A stretch of DNA of 64,000 bases from Eupeodes corollae (lineage: Eukaryota; Arthropoda; Insecta; Diptera; Syrphidae): positions 52,048,946-52,112,945 of the forward strand of contig NC_079147.1 in the NCBI RefSeq assembly GCF_945859685.1, read 5' to 3'. This document shows, one piece after another, positions 31,627 to 42,895 of the stretch (the first letter of the stretch is position 1; the number at the start of each line of letters is the position of its first letter). The notes beneath the pieces are model-generated. The model saw nothing but the letters and a program-made list of their open reading frames with translations, was not told the DNA's origin and ran no database searches. The position numbers were made by a program, and so were the translations under genes.

Positions 31627-33100
31627 TACTTACTAGGTCATCACCCAACAAACTTCTCCATCTAACTCAATCCCCAGCTATGTGTCTCCAGTTTCGCGCT
31701 CCAAGTTGTGTGAGGTCACTTTCCACATGTGCCCTTTTACGCTTTTGGCTAAGTCTTCTTCTCTGTACAGACCGTACAGCTCGTCGTTCCATGTTCTCCT
31801 CCACTCCCGTTAGATGTATACGGGACCGTAGATTACACGAAGAACTTTTCTCTCGAAACCACCCAAGGTGCTCTCATCCTCTTTTGTCATAGTACATGCT
31901 TCTGCACCATATAGCAGGACGGGGATGATGAAGGTCTTATATAGCGACACTTTGTTCCTTCAAGAGAGGGAGTTGCTACTCAATTGCTTTCTAAGCCAAA
32001 GGAAATAGCACGATTTATTCTTCGTTTGATTTCAGCGCTGGTGCTGTTGTCTGAGTTTATAGCAGTACCTAGGTAGACTACCTCAAAGTTACGTCTGTCG
32101 ATGGTGGCCTTTTCACCGAGACGTCGCGTCGGTGTTGTATGTCCTTTCTTGACTACAGCATGTGCTTTGTTTTGCCCTCATTAACCGTTAAACCCATTTT
32201 TGAAGACTCTGCCTTAATACTCACAAAAGCCCCATTGACATCACGCTGAGTTCTTCAGATTATGTCAATGGCATCAGCAAATGCTAGTAATTGAAAACTA
32301 TCCTTTCAAGCACATTTTCAAAAAATTGCATAACATCGCATCACCTTGTCTAAAACCTTTTTTGACATCGAAAGGTTCTGTTAAGTTGTTTCCAACCTTT
32401 ATGGAGCAGCGTGAATTCTCCATGGTCATCCTGCACAAAGGAAAGAGTTTGGCAGGGATGCCAAAACTAGACATGGCTCTATACAGCTCGTCCCTGTAGA
32501 TGCTTTCATATGCGGCCTTGAAATCGATGAAAAGATGATGGGTGTCGATTTGGTGTTCTTGGGTTTTTTCCAGGATCTGCCGTAATGTGAATATTTGATC
32601 AACTGTGGACTTTCCTGGTCTAAGACCACACTGATAAGGACCTATCAGGTTGTTGACGATGGGCTTTAGACGTTCACATACTATTACGGCAGAAAGATTT
32701 TATAGGCGATGTTAAGTAGACTGATGCCTCTATAGTGGGTGCAGTTATGAGGGTCTCCTTTGTTCAGGATCGGGCAAACAATACTGAGGTTCCATTCATC
32801 GGTCATGCTTTCTTCCGACCATATCTTACAGATAAGTTGGTGCATGCTACTAACCAACATATCTCCAGCTGCTTCAAAGAGCTCGGCATTCAAGCCATCC
32901 GCTCCAGCGGCTGTATTAGACTTCAGCTTAGATGTGGCAATCTTTACTTCGTGTAAGTCGGGAGGACGGGATTGTTGGCTTTCGTGGTCTATGTTGAATG
33001 GATCATCCTGCCTGACAGCAGAATTCAGTTCGTCGTCGCCGTTATACAGTCTGCAGAAGTGGTCCTTCCATATCCTCAGCATTGACTGCGGTTCCACTAT
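31627..33100 (-). mobile_element. RTE-like LINE, copy B (5'-truncated, deleted)
   Basis: Same family as 12371-15243. The minus strand from 33097 reads MLRIWKDHFCRLYNGDDELN, GADGLNAELFEAAGD and YRGISLLNIAYKI. Further RT pieces and the tail region follow to 31627, with the TTACTTACT end. About 35 bases of the 3' end found in copy A (GGTGGCGCTACAGTCC region) are missing. The endonuclease is absent. Frames are broken. Confidence 0.8.
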
Positions 33101-35290
33101 TAAAACTATTTGAAAAACTATTTAAAAACTAATTAAAAACTAGAACAGCCACAGTAAGTTTTTTTTGTGGATTTTTTTAACATAATTTTTCTTTTTGGTG
33201 CCACCCTGTCCCTAACCTAATTCTTAAACCTATGTAAGCCGGCCAAGACAAAACGCCGTAGACAACTTTAAATGACGTTCTCAATATAAAGCCAACAAAA
33301 CTGGTTTCCTGTCTCACCCTATCTCTTCGGTCCCTATCGGAAACAGTCCTACTGAACCGAAGGCACTCGGCTCCGTCCAGTGCGAGGACGTCTCGACTGT
33401 TTTACGGCTGACGTGATAGGTTAGCGGAACCGCCTCCCTATCCTGTATCAGCTCTCGATTGTCTAAATAGAGAAAAGCTTCGGGCGGAATGTTGCCACTT
33501 AAACGTGCACTTTCGTAGTACTCATTGCTGGCCCATTAGAAAGCCCCAAAAATTTAAGCTGTTAGTCGACGACATCGCTCTATCATGTAACTCCTACCAA
33601 GCTTCAGAAAGAAGTAATATATTCTGTTTATCTTGTCTCTGTTGTATATAATCTGGTTGGAATAGTAGTGTTTGTACTTCGACTCTGGTGTCCTGTGTAA
33701 TCCAAGGCAACGTCGCAGAAATTGTCTCACAAACACCCGAATCTTTTCCATTTGAGATGGGGCAACGTTTAACTATACCGGGCACCCATAGGCAATCATA
33801 TGCCGGATAAGGCCCATGTAGCAAATCACTCTTCACCCTGCTGTCAAGACGGCTGCTAAAAAAACAACCGTTTTGTCAGGGCAAAGTCTCCCCTAGCTCT
33901 GGCCAGAGCAGTACTCATATGTCCGTCGAAATCTAAGTACTGATCCAACCAGATCCCAAGGTACTTTACTACAGCCATTGGCTGTCGATTTGGTCGAACT
34001 ATCACTAGATTTTTCCAGTTCTTTCTCGTATCCCTTGAGGCTCCATACAGCGGAGTCCTGAACAGAATAGTTTCGCATTTCTGAATGTTGATTTTCAACT
34101 TCCAGTTATCGCAATATTGCTGAATCTTTTCGAAGTCACCCTGCAAAAGTGTTTTGATAACCTCAATTTGTAGGGCCGTTCTGTACACAATTAGGTCGTC
34201 GGCGTACGCCGTAATAAAGCATATACAACAGTGATTTACTTAGGCCAAGTCTGTTTTACCTTAGATACAGACCCTCTAGCCATACGGTGTCGAAGGCCTT
34301 CTCCAAGTCAACCAGACAAGCACCCGTACATTGTCTTTTAGATTTGTTCTACTCGATACCGGAAACAAGCTTAGACACAGCATGAATAGTGTCATGTCCC
34401 GCCTTAAATTCAAACTGATTATCCGCAATTATTTTGTTGTTCTCAGCCCACTTGAACAGAGCTCTATTTATAACCTTCTCGAATACCTTACTGATACTTG
34501 GCAGCAGACTTATCGACCGGAGATTCGCCGGATTGGAGTTGTCCTTTCCCTTTTTTGGGAGAGGATGTACCACAGCTGTTTTCCAACGGCCCGGATAATA
34601 TGCATTATTCAGAACGTTGTTAAACAGAGTGGTATAAATGTCCACAGCATCCTGAGGTAAATGACGAAGTAAATTTTGGGTATACCATCGACACCTGCTG
34701 ACTTCTTTTTCTTTAATGAATCGAAGATGTGCTGGAGCTTTATCTTCGTGACTAAAAAGGTGTTAGTCCCGTTTTGCACGGCGATGATGGCATTTGCCAA
34801 GTTTTCGTCATTGAACCTGGTAAAACCGAGGTTCTCGGATCGCCACTGCGTTATGTCGTTACGCAGGTAGAAATGGTGCTCCAGGGCTCTATTTTCCTGG
34901 TCGTAATTAGGGCGAATGCTAGGATTCACCTTGTACACTTGCCGGAAAGCAGCCCCCACGGCCTCTGCTTTCTCCTGCGGATCTTCGACAACAAAGAAGT
35001 AATCGTCGAAGACGTCGTCTCTTGGATCTATTCCTACTGTCAGAAGTACGTCTCTGTCGTCCACTGAAGCTTAAGACAAGGAACGACGTTTTGATCATTC
35101 CTCCTTAAGATCTTCTTAATTTGCGGAAACATACGGTTCAAGTTCGTAGTGTCCCGTTTCTCAAAATCCCTCTCTAGAATGTAGGATATATCTGCTAGGT
35201 TCTTTGTGTATTTGAAGATGTCTTCAACAATTTCTGCCGACTTATCGCACCCGAGAGTTCCGGGGTTGTTTCATCCAACCTTTTTTTCGA
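33101..35290 (-). mobile_element. Jockey-clade LINE fragment
   Basis: On the minus strand, 35064-34609 carries AGVDGIPK preceded by a charged linker. 34645-34349 carries VVHPLPKKGKDNSNPANLRS and LPSISKVFEKVINRAL. 34330-34250 has VDLEKAFDTVWLEGL. 34188-33856 has KLKINIQKCETILFRT and VKYLGIWLD. 33830-33554 has the C-terminal RVFVRQFLRRCL region. This is the reverse transcriptase of the Jockey clade. The segment holding the FADD active site is deleted near 34200-34240. A part at 35065-35280 is open but I could not identify it, and the endonuclease is not seen. Confidence 0.75.
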
Positions 35291-36309
35291 GTTATTATTT
35301 GATGGTGATCTTCAAGATTATTGATGTCATATGTTTTAACAATATTGCAACAACAGTATTAGATATAGTTTTTGGGTCCAGATGATTTTTTTCTTAATTT
35401 TATAAATAAATTGCTTTTATTTTTTTCCTGCATATGAACATTTAAAATAGCCAATGACAGCTATTAAAAGTGAAATCATCTTTTTAAGTTCACCTGCTGA
35501 TAGGTGATGGTGTAGTTTCTACCCACAATCCATCAACAAATAAAATTATCTAAATGATGTGTTCCTCTGTATAAAAATAAAAATAAGAAAAAAACAATTG
35601 TATTAATATCGTTTGTCTTATTTTTAATGTGATTTTGATGCTACAGAAAAATAAAAAAAAAAACTCAAAACTATAGTGCGCTTTGTTTTATAATATGTAA
35701 CTCCAAAAGGTTAAAGTCTTATTAAATTCAAATTAAATACAATTTTGTCACGGTTAGTAGGAGAAGTGATGGTTTTTATTTTTACGGTTGCTGTCACTTT
35801 TTTATTTGAAATAATGCATCATCTTCAAAATGACAACATGTCTTTTCAAATGAATCGAGCTTCTCCATACGTTTCCATACTTGAAATTGTTTTCACTTTT
35901 ATAAAACTTATCTTAAAATCAGTTAAAGAAAAATGATTTCATTTTTGTGCATGTTCATTGAAATGATGATGGAAACATTAAAATATACTTGTACTTGTTC
36001 ATTATATACAGATTTATGTATCTTAAGATAAATGGGAAATGCATATGATGGAACTAAATGGCAAGACGAGTATGATGAAACAATTTTTGTATCTTTTTGA
36101 ATTTATCAATTTTCTCCATTTTTTTGTCTAATCAAACGAAAATATCGAAATAAATACAAACAGTTGGATATTTAAATCTTAAACAATGTAATCATTTATT
36201 TGTACTTCAGGAATGTGCTAGCTTATGAAAATTTAGGCATTCAAAAGATCAGTGAGAAAAGAAAGAAATCCGCTGACCCTACAAGTCTCCTTCTAGTGCA
36301 GTCAATGAA
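35291..36309. other. No gene seen
   Basis: AT-rich DNA with only short open frames, the longest being 63 codons at 35745-35936. No repeat ends or conserved motif recognised. Confidence 0.5.
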
Positions 36310-37182
36310 AGAATTGCTTTCACCTCAAAAAATCCAACAGTTTTGAAACTTGGCACACTTCCTAAGGAATGTCTGGTGATGGCTTAAAAAAAACTCCCCA
36401 AGAATCCAACGTGAGCTCTAGCGGCAGTTAAGAGAAACATGGTGTTTGCTTCAGTTTTTCAAGTTTATCTCGAAAACTATTTATCTTATCAAAAAATTTT
36501 GTTCCACAAAATGAAAGTTCATTAAATTTTATAAAAAATATCTTCTATGATTTTTTTCGCATCTGTTACAGTTTATAAAAGAACTCTAGCTGCAGAGAAG
36601 AGAAACATACGGTTTTTTGGTTTTTCGGATTTATCTTGAAAACTATCTGTCGTATCAAAAAATAATCTTATACAAAGTTAAGGCTTATTAAATTTTCTAA
36701 TATTCCTATTGCGATGCACTTCCTTTTTTTATTTTCAATGTTCGTTTTCTTTAGTATAAGAGTTTCCAGAAACGTTTTTAGGGTTTTGGGTTTACACAAT
36801 CGTCATCAGCGTGTTTGAAAAAATCATCACATGTTTCCCTTAAATGCCTATAGAGTTATTTTACAAACTAAAACAAGCACAAACAATATAATATCATATT
36901 TTTTTAGAAAATTTAATAAGCTTTAATTTTGAAGAAGATTATTTTTTTATACGACAAACTGTTTTCAAGATTAAACCGAAAAAGCCGTATGTTTCTCTTC
37001 ACTGCCGCTAGAGTTTTTTATAAACTATAATAATGGACGATTTTTTTTATAAAATTTAATGAGCTTTCATTTCGTGGAACAAAATTTTGTCATACGACAA
37101 AGAGTTTTCGAGATAAAACTTTTTTGGTCATCACCAGACTGCCCTTAGTGGCAAGTTTCAAAACTGTTGGAAATTTTTGAGG
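36310..37182. mobile_element. Foldback element with long inverted arms
   Basis: The left arm (about 36310-36720) and the right arm (about 36885-37182) are inverted copies of each other over some 300 bp, roughly 80% identical by eye. The outer part is TTTCACCTCAAAAA then CCAACAGTTTTGAAACTTG. Within the left arm a unit starting CTCTAGCNGCAG and GAGAAACAT occurs twice, near 36415 and 36583, so the arm itself is built of repeats of about 168 bp. No coding frame exists. The element lies next to a jockey-like fragment. Confidence 0.7.
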
Positions 37183-37189
37183 TGAAAAC

Positions 37190-37800
37190 CTTAATTAGCT
37201 GGAGTTTATGGAAAACAGCAATTGTCCAGCCTGTCTTTAAAAAAGCCGAATACTTCTTCCCAAGGTCATGGAAATGCTAGTCTATGTTTAGCTTAAGAAA
37301 TATCCTGAGGCTTCTTAATGACAATCATGGTGATCCCATAGTTTATCTTACCGAACAGAGGCACAAATTCTTACATCGTTTTAGAGAGAGTAAGATTATT
37401 GCACTTGATGTTTCAAAGGTATTTGATAGAGTGTTGCATCAAGATTTCTCATCGAAAATACTTGCATTTCGTATTGATGAATCTTTTCTTTGTTGGGTTT
37501 GTAATGGGTTTAAATCTGATATCCAAAAAATAAGTGCTAGTTTCCACTTTTCTTTATTTTTCAAAATGATCTTTTGTCTAAAACTTCTAACCCACTTGAT
37601 ACTTCCAAGATGACATATTCGTTTTTAGATTCTCATTCTTTTGATGTGGACTACCAACGGCCGGCAGTGTAATATAAGCTCATACATTTCTGATCTTGAC
37701 AGCATTGATAACTTAATACTGTCTACTGCCGCTATTACATCCCAGAAACCAATTTGGCCAACCCAAATACAAAGACTCATCAAGACCCAAAACTTTACGC
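37190..37800 (+). mobile_element. jockey-like LINE (family J), copy 2, degenerate
   Basis: Readable RT fragments include WKTAIVQPVFKKAE near 37210, IIALDVSKVFDRVLHQDF near 37398 and WVCNGFKSDIQKISA near 37495. An equivalent of DSHSFDVDYQR follows near 37630. These align with the copy at 50620-51770. Deletions remove most of the domain. Confidence 0.7.
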
Positions 37801-38579
37801 AACAATAAACGTAGGGTTATTGATTTCAAGTTTATAACACTAGTATTTGACACCTGTCAAACTTAACCGTAATTTTATGTGTAATATTATTATTTAAATG
37901 TTTTCTATGTATGATAATCAATTGCTATTCAATTGAACAACGCTATAAATGGAATAGAATCTTTGAACCTGGTCGAAATCAAAGGCAAGAATTTAAAGGA
38001 CAGGGCCAAAACTTTAGTAGATCTTATTTGTTTGCACAGGTTCTTCCAAAGTGCGTTTTTTTGGTATTCCATATATAGTACAGTGAGAAATTGCCAACAA
38101 AACGATCCGCAGTACCAGATTTTTGTATTTAAAAATTGGTACAACTGAAAGAAAATCTGTCAGAATAATAATAAACAACACACAAATAGTAGAAAGTTTT
38201 GTGAAAATCAAAAGAGCTTGAAGCTCGCCTCAATTCCGGTCCATACAAAAGCAATATCAATCGTACCAAAATTTGGGAACGAAATCACATAAGATGTATT
38301 CGAGACTCGTATACGTGTCAAAAACCCATCCGTAGTAGGATTCTACTTTAACTTACCGCGGATATTGTTTTTGTTATTGGTGTAAAATCCCACTATACTA
38401 TTCATAGGTTTTTCAACATAACACGGGTAATAAAAACGAAAATTATAAATTATTCATATGTAAATATTAAAACGCCAACATCGTTATCGCTTTCAATCTA
38501 TAGTCAACGTTGATGAACAAGAAAGCAGGAATATTATCAATAATAAACAGGAATGGCATAAAGTTCTAAAAAATAAACC
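37801..38579. other. No gene seen
   Basis: Short overlapping open frames (up to 71 codons) on both strands at 37929-38211. Nothing recognisable as a gene, repeat end or RNA. Confidence 0.45.
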
Positions 38580-41160
38580 AAACAAAAATAAACCTAATGT
38601 CATCATTGGATCTGATATGAACTCTTCTCTGAATATTGTTGTCGCCTCGAAGTGATTGCGGAGTATTGATTGCGGTTCGGGCTTCATTTCCATGTAAAGC
38701 AATTGACTTGCAATCAAACTCTTCTTCTTCTAACCTGGATGTTAATCAGCTTATTGTTTCTGTAAAAATAGAGAAATAAGAGAATAAATCGTATGTTTTA
38801 GAGAGTTATATACCTCCTAAGAGTCCATTAGAGCTTTATAACTTACATTTGCTTAATTCTAAAAATATCTTGGATAATTTAAATTTAGAACATATTGTTT
38901 TTGCTGGAGATTTCAACCTAGGAAATATAAACTGGAGTTAATTCCGTTTAATATAACAAATGAAATTGAAATAACAGTCATTGATTTTTTAGGTCAGTAT
39001 GATCTAATTCAAATAAATTTTCAATTAAATAATCTAAATCGCATTCTAGATCTTATATTTGTAGACAAGGAATATCTTATTTATGTGGAAATGTCTATTT
39101 TTCCTTTAGTGGAAAATTCAATTCATCATCTGGCATTAGAAGGTGATTTTATCTTTTATAGTTATTTGAAAAATGAAAATGAATCTAATACTATTATTTA
39201 TGATTATAAAATTGCTAACTTTGATGCAATGATTGAGTATTTGTTATCGTTTTCGTGGCAAATTATACTCAGCGATTTTAATTTAGATAACAATTACGCA
39301 ATTTTTACAAATATTTTAAATAATGCAGTTGAAAAGTATGTACCAACGAAATATTTAAAAACAAATTCTAACCCTGCCTGGTATAAAAGAAGACTTACTT
39401 ATCTCAAAAATCAAAAGAATGAAGCATACAAATTACACAAAAATAATAAAGAAAATCTAAGTTTACGAAACAATTATATAGATTGTCAGCGAAAATTTGA
39501 CTATTTATATAAACAACTACCAGTGATGTTTCTGAAATTTGCAACTTATTTGCGAGATATTTTCAATCTGTTTATTCTTCAGAAACTGTTACAAATTACG
39601 ATCTTTCATCAGGCTTAAGCAAATGCGTTGACATTGGTTCACTTGTTTTATGTCAAAATGAAATAGAGGAGGCTTTATTGAATTTAGATTTAAATAAAAG
39701 TGAAGGCCCGGACAAAATTCCACCTTTTCTACCCAGAAAATGTGCAATTGCGATAGCTCAGCCACTAACAAACATTTTTAATATTTCTTTAGCTACAGGC
39801 CAATTTTTGAAAACCTGGAAAATCTCATTTTTATCCCCTATTTTTAAATCGGGATCAAAGCAAGAGGTCACGAACTATAGACCAATCTGCAAGCTATCTG
39901 CTAAACCAAAATTATTTGAAAAAGTGGTGTATAACAAAATTTCGTCTTTAATCCAAGAAAAGATATCAGTGTTCCAACACGGTTTTGTAGTAGGTAAATC
40001 TACTGCAACTAACTTAACTATTATGGTGAATGCAATCATAAATAATATGGAAAAAGGGTTTCAAACCGATATAATTAGTGACTTTGCCAAAGCATTTGAT
40101 AGAGTCAATCACAAAATTCTACTCCACAAATTACTTTCCTTTGGTATAAGTTCGTCTATTTTAAACTGGTTCGAGTCTTACTTGACTGGAAGAGTACAAA
40201 TTGTTAAAATTAAAAACTTTTATTCTGATGATATTTATGTCCCATCAGGCGTTCCACAAGGTAGCCATTTAGGACCTTTACTTTTTCTTATTTTTGTGAA
40301 TGATATTCCAACAATTTTTAAAAATTTTGACTGTCTCCTTTTTGCCGATGATCTCAAGATCTACCGTAGGATTACCTGCATATCGGATTGTAGCCTTCTG
40401 CTAGAAGACCTGGTGAGATTAGTAGATTGGTGCAGGATAAATAACCTTCATTTGAACGTAGAAAAATGTCAAATATTATCGTGTTTCAGGATTCTTAATT
40501 CAATTGTCTTTGATTTCAATATCAATAACATAATTCTAACAAGGGTAAATCAAAAAAAGACTTGGGAGTAATCCTAGATGTTAATCTGTCGTTCCTTCCT
40601 CATTATGATTACTTGATCAATAAAGCGAGTCAGATGCTGGGTTTTATAAAAAGAAATACCAGAGAATTTATTGATTCAATCACTTTATTATCTCTTTATA
40701 ACTCTCTATTAAGATCAGTACTTGAGTATTGCTGTACATTTTGGAATCCTTACTATGCAAATACATCAGAAAGAATTGAAAAAATTCAAAGAAATTTTAC
40801 ACGTTATGCTTTTTTCAAGTTAAATTGGAGAATAGTAACACCTTCTTATGAAACCAGATGCCTGTTGTTTGGAATAAAAACGCTAGAAGCTCGTCGTAAA
40901 TACTTTTCAATTATGTTTGTTCGGGATATCATTACAAATCATGTTAATTGTCCACCTCCAGCAGCTCTAGTCCATGAGGGTAATGCTCCTCTAAGAATTA
41001 CACGAGAACGGTTTTTAATTTATGAGCAGTTTCACCGCACAAACTATGGACGCAATGAACACATATTCTCTGTTGGCTTCGAGCAAATTCTCCGTATTTC
41101 TTTTTTTATTGGTTCTTATAGGCTGCTACTATTGACCAAACGTATGTATGTTTTCCCTTA
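38580..41160 (+). mobile_element. CR1/Jockey-type LINE with endonuclease and reverse transcriptase
   Basis: Endonuclease remnants read SDCGVLIAVRASF near 38645, ESYIPPKSPLELYNLH near 38800 and VFAGDFNLGNINW near 38900. An open frame 39085-39618 covers the end of the endonuclease and the linker. Reverse transcriptase follows at 39640-40560: EGPDKIPPF, PIFKSGSKQEVTNYRPIC, QHGFVVGKSTATNL, DFAKAFDRVNHKILLHKLL, SGVPQGSHLGPLLFL and the catalytic FADD. A frame change at about 40560 leads to the C-terminal part up to 41100. This is the best-preserved LINE polymerase in the window, with a 297-codon open RT segment, but stops in the endonuclease make it inactive. The clade is uncertain. Confidence 0.8.
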
Positions 41161-41161
41161 A

Positions 41162-41480
41162 CTAAGCCCCAGATTTGGCGCCGCCTGCTCGATCTGGATG
41201 AAGGAATCGCGTACAGCTTGTTCAGTTCTCCCGAAATTGTTGATGTCATCTGCGTTGGCTGGACCTGATGACGATGGTCCTTTTGTTGACGTGCCACAGT
41301 AACGGATTAATTTATCCAACGCCAGGTTGAAGATGAGGCAATCCGGCTAGTTTAACTTGGCTTGTTATATTGTTGTCAATTTTTCTCAAGGCCTTTTATA
41401 GTTATACCCCGGCTTTGCTATCATAGGCGGCATTAAAGGATGTGAACAGATGGTAAGTTGGAATATTTAATTCTATACAT
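41162..41480 (-). mobile_element. RTE-like LINE fragment, divergent subfamily (copy F)
   Basis: The minus strand reads HLFTSFNAAYDS near 41460, then after a deletion DCLIFNLALDKLIRYCG and ANADDINNFGRTEQAVRD down to 41165. These correspond to the FKAAYDS and YADDIDIIGRT blocks of the family at 12371, but are clearly diverged. It abuts an oppositely oriented RTE-like element at 41481. Confidence 0.65.
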
Positions 41481-42895
41481 TTCCCATCGCCTACCTAAAG
41501 GATAGCGGTAGGACTTGATGGAGTTTCCCCAGAGCCTTTTCAAGCAGCGCCAACGTCATCAAGCGAACTGCTTCATCCGCTCATAAAAGAAGCCTGGACC
41601 ACCGAAACATTCCCACATGAGTGAAAGAAGGGAATTATCGTTTAGCTCCAAAAAAATAGATCTTACAAAGTGCGAAAACTGGAGAGGAATTTGCGATCTA
41701 TCTACCGTTGCCAAAATAGTAGCCAAAGCTATACTGGAACGCATCAGAGAACACCTTGAAGCCACACTCGATGGATTCTCCTGTATTGATCATATCAACA
41801 CCCTGCGGATCATTATTGAACAGTGCGTTGAATATCGATCATACGCCTGCTGTTCATCGACTTCGAGAAGGCTTTTGATAGCGATAACAGGGAGTGTATC
41901 TGGTAAACTTTGCGGAGGAGAGGCGTCCCAGAAAAACTAATTGATATTATTAAAGCAACATAATATGATGGATCCAAGTTCTGCACGATTGTAGGTTGTC
42001 AGATGATTTTGAAATCCGAAGTGGAGTCGGACAGGGCTGTATTCTGTCTCCAATATTGTTTTTGTTGGTAATGAGCGATGTACTGCGCTCAGCTCTGTCA
42101 GGTAGCGGAGGGATCCAATGGACTTTGACATCATATTTAAAGCACTTGGATTACGCGGACGATGTTTGCTTACTCTCTCAAAGGATCATGAATCTCCATC
42201 AAATGAGAACAAGTGTGGAAAGAGAAGCAGAAGTTATGGGGTTGAACACTAATTCCGGCAAAGCAAGAATGATCACCGTCGGAACCCGAACATCCTTTCA
42301 AATAAATATTTTCTCGCAACTGGTGGAAAATGTGGAGAGCTTTCAATACTTTGGTTCCATCGAAGGCGGAACCGAACAAGATGTCATCGGCAAAGCAAAA
42401 GTGGTGTTCGGTACGCTGTCAAAAATTTGGAGGAATAACTCTATCAGCTTAAGAAGAAAGCTACGACTGTTTCGCACAAATGTCGAATCTGTGCTTCTTT
42501 ATGGGTGCAGCAGTAATGTTACTTCAGCCATAACTAGAAAGCTGCAAACCTTCGAAAATATATGTCTTTGTAACATCCTAAGGACCGTATCCAAACCGTA
42601 TTTCAGGAACCTTTAACATATATAATACGAAGACGTAAGTGGCAATGGATTGGACATACGCTTCGAAAAGGTAAAGGAATTGCAGGCCCAGCAAGAGGGA
42701 AGAAGAGCTGGACGACCGAAAAGCACAAGGCGCAGGACAGTTGAAGCGGAATCAGCGTCACTAGGCAAAAGTTGGAAGGAGCTGAAACACATCTCCGAAA
42801 ACCGTACACGATGGCGCGTAGGCGTAGTAGAGACCCTATGCCCCTTAAGGGGTTCCCAACGGACCTAACAGGTCGGAAAACCTAAGTAAGTAAGT
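41481..42895 (+). mobile_element. RTE-like LINE, second family, with TAAG tail
   Basis: The reverse transcriptase is readable as GLDGVSPEPFQ near 41515, KCENWRGICDLSTVAKIVAK at 41660-41720, CIDHINTLRIIIEQ near 41785, IRSGVGQGCILSPILFL at 42012, LDYADDVCLLSQR near 42147 and a C-terminal WQWIGHTLRKG near 42640. The open frame 41996-42616 spans 206 codons. The 3' end is CCTAAGTAAGTAAGTACC (42881 onward), a short TAAG repeat typical of RTE-type tails. The 5' part with the endonuclease is absent, and a frameshift separates the two RT halves. Confidence 0.8.
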
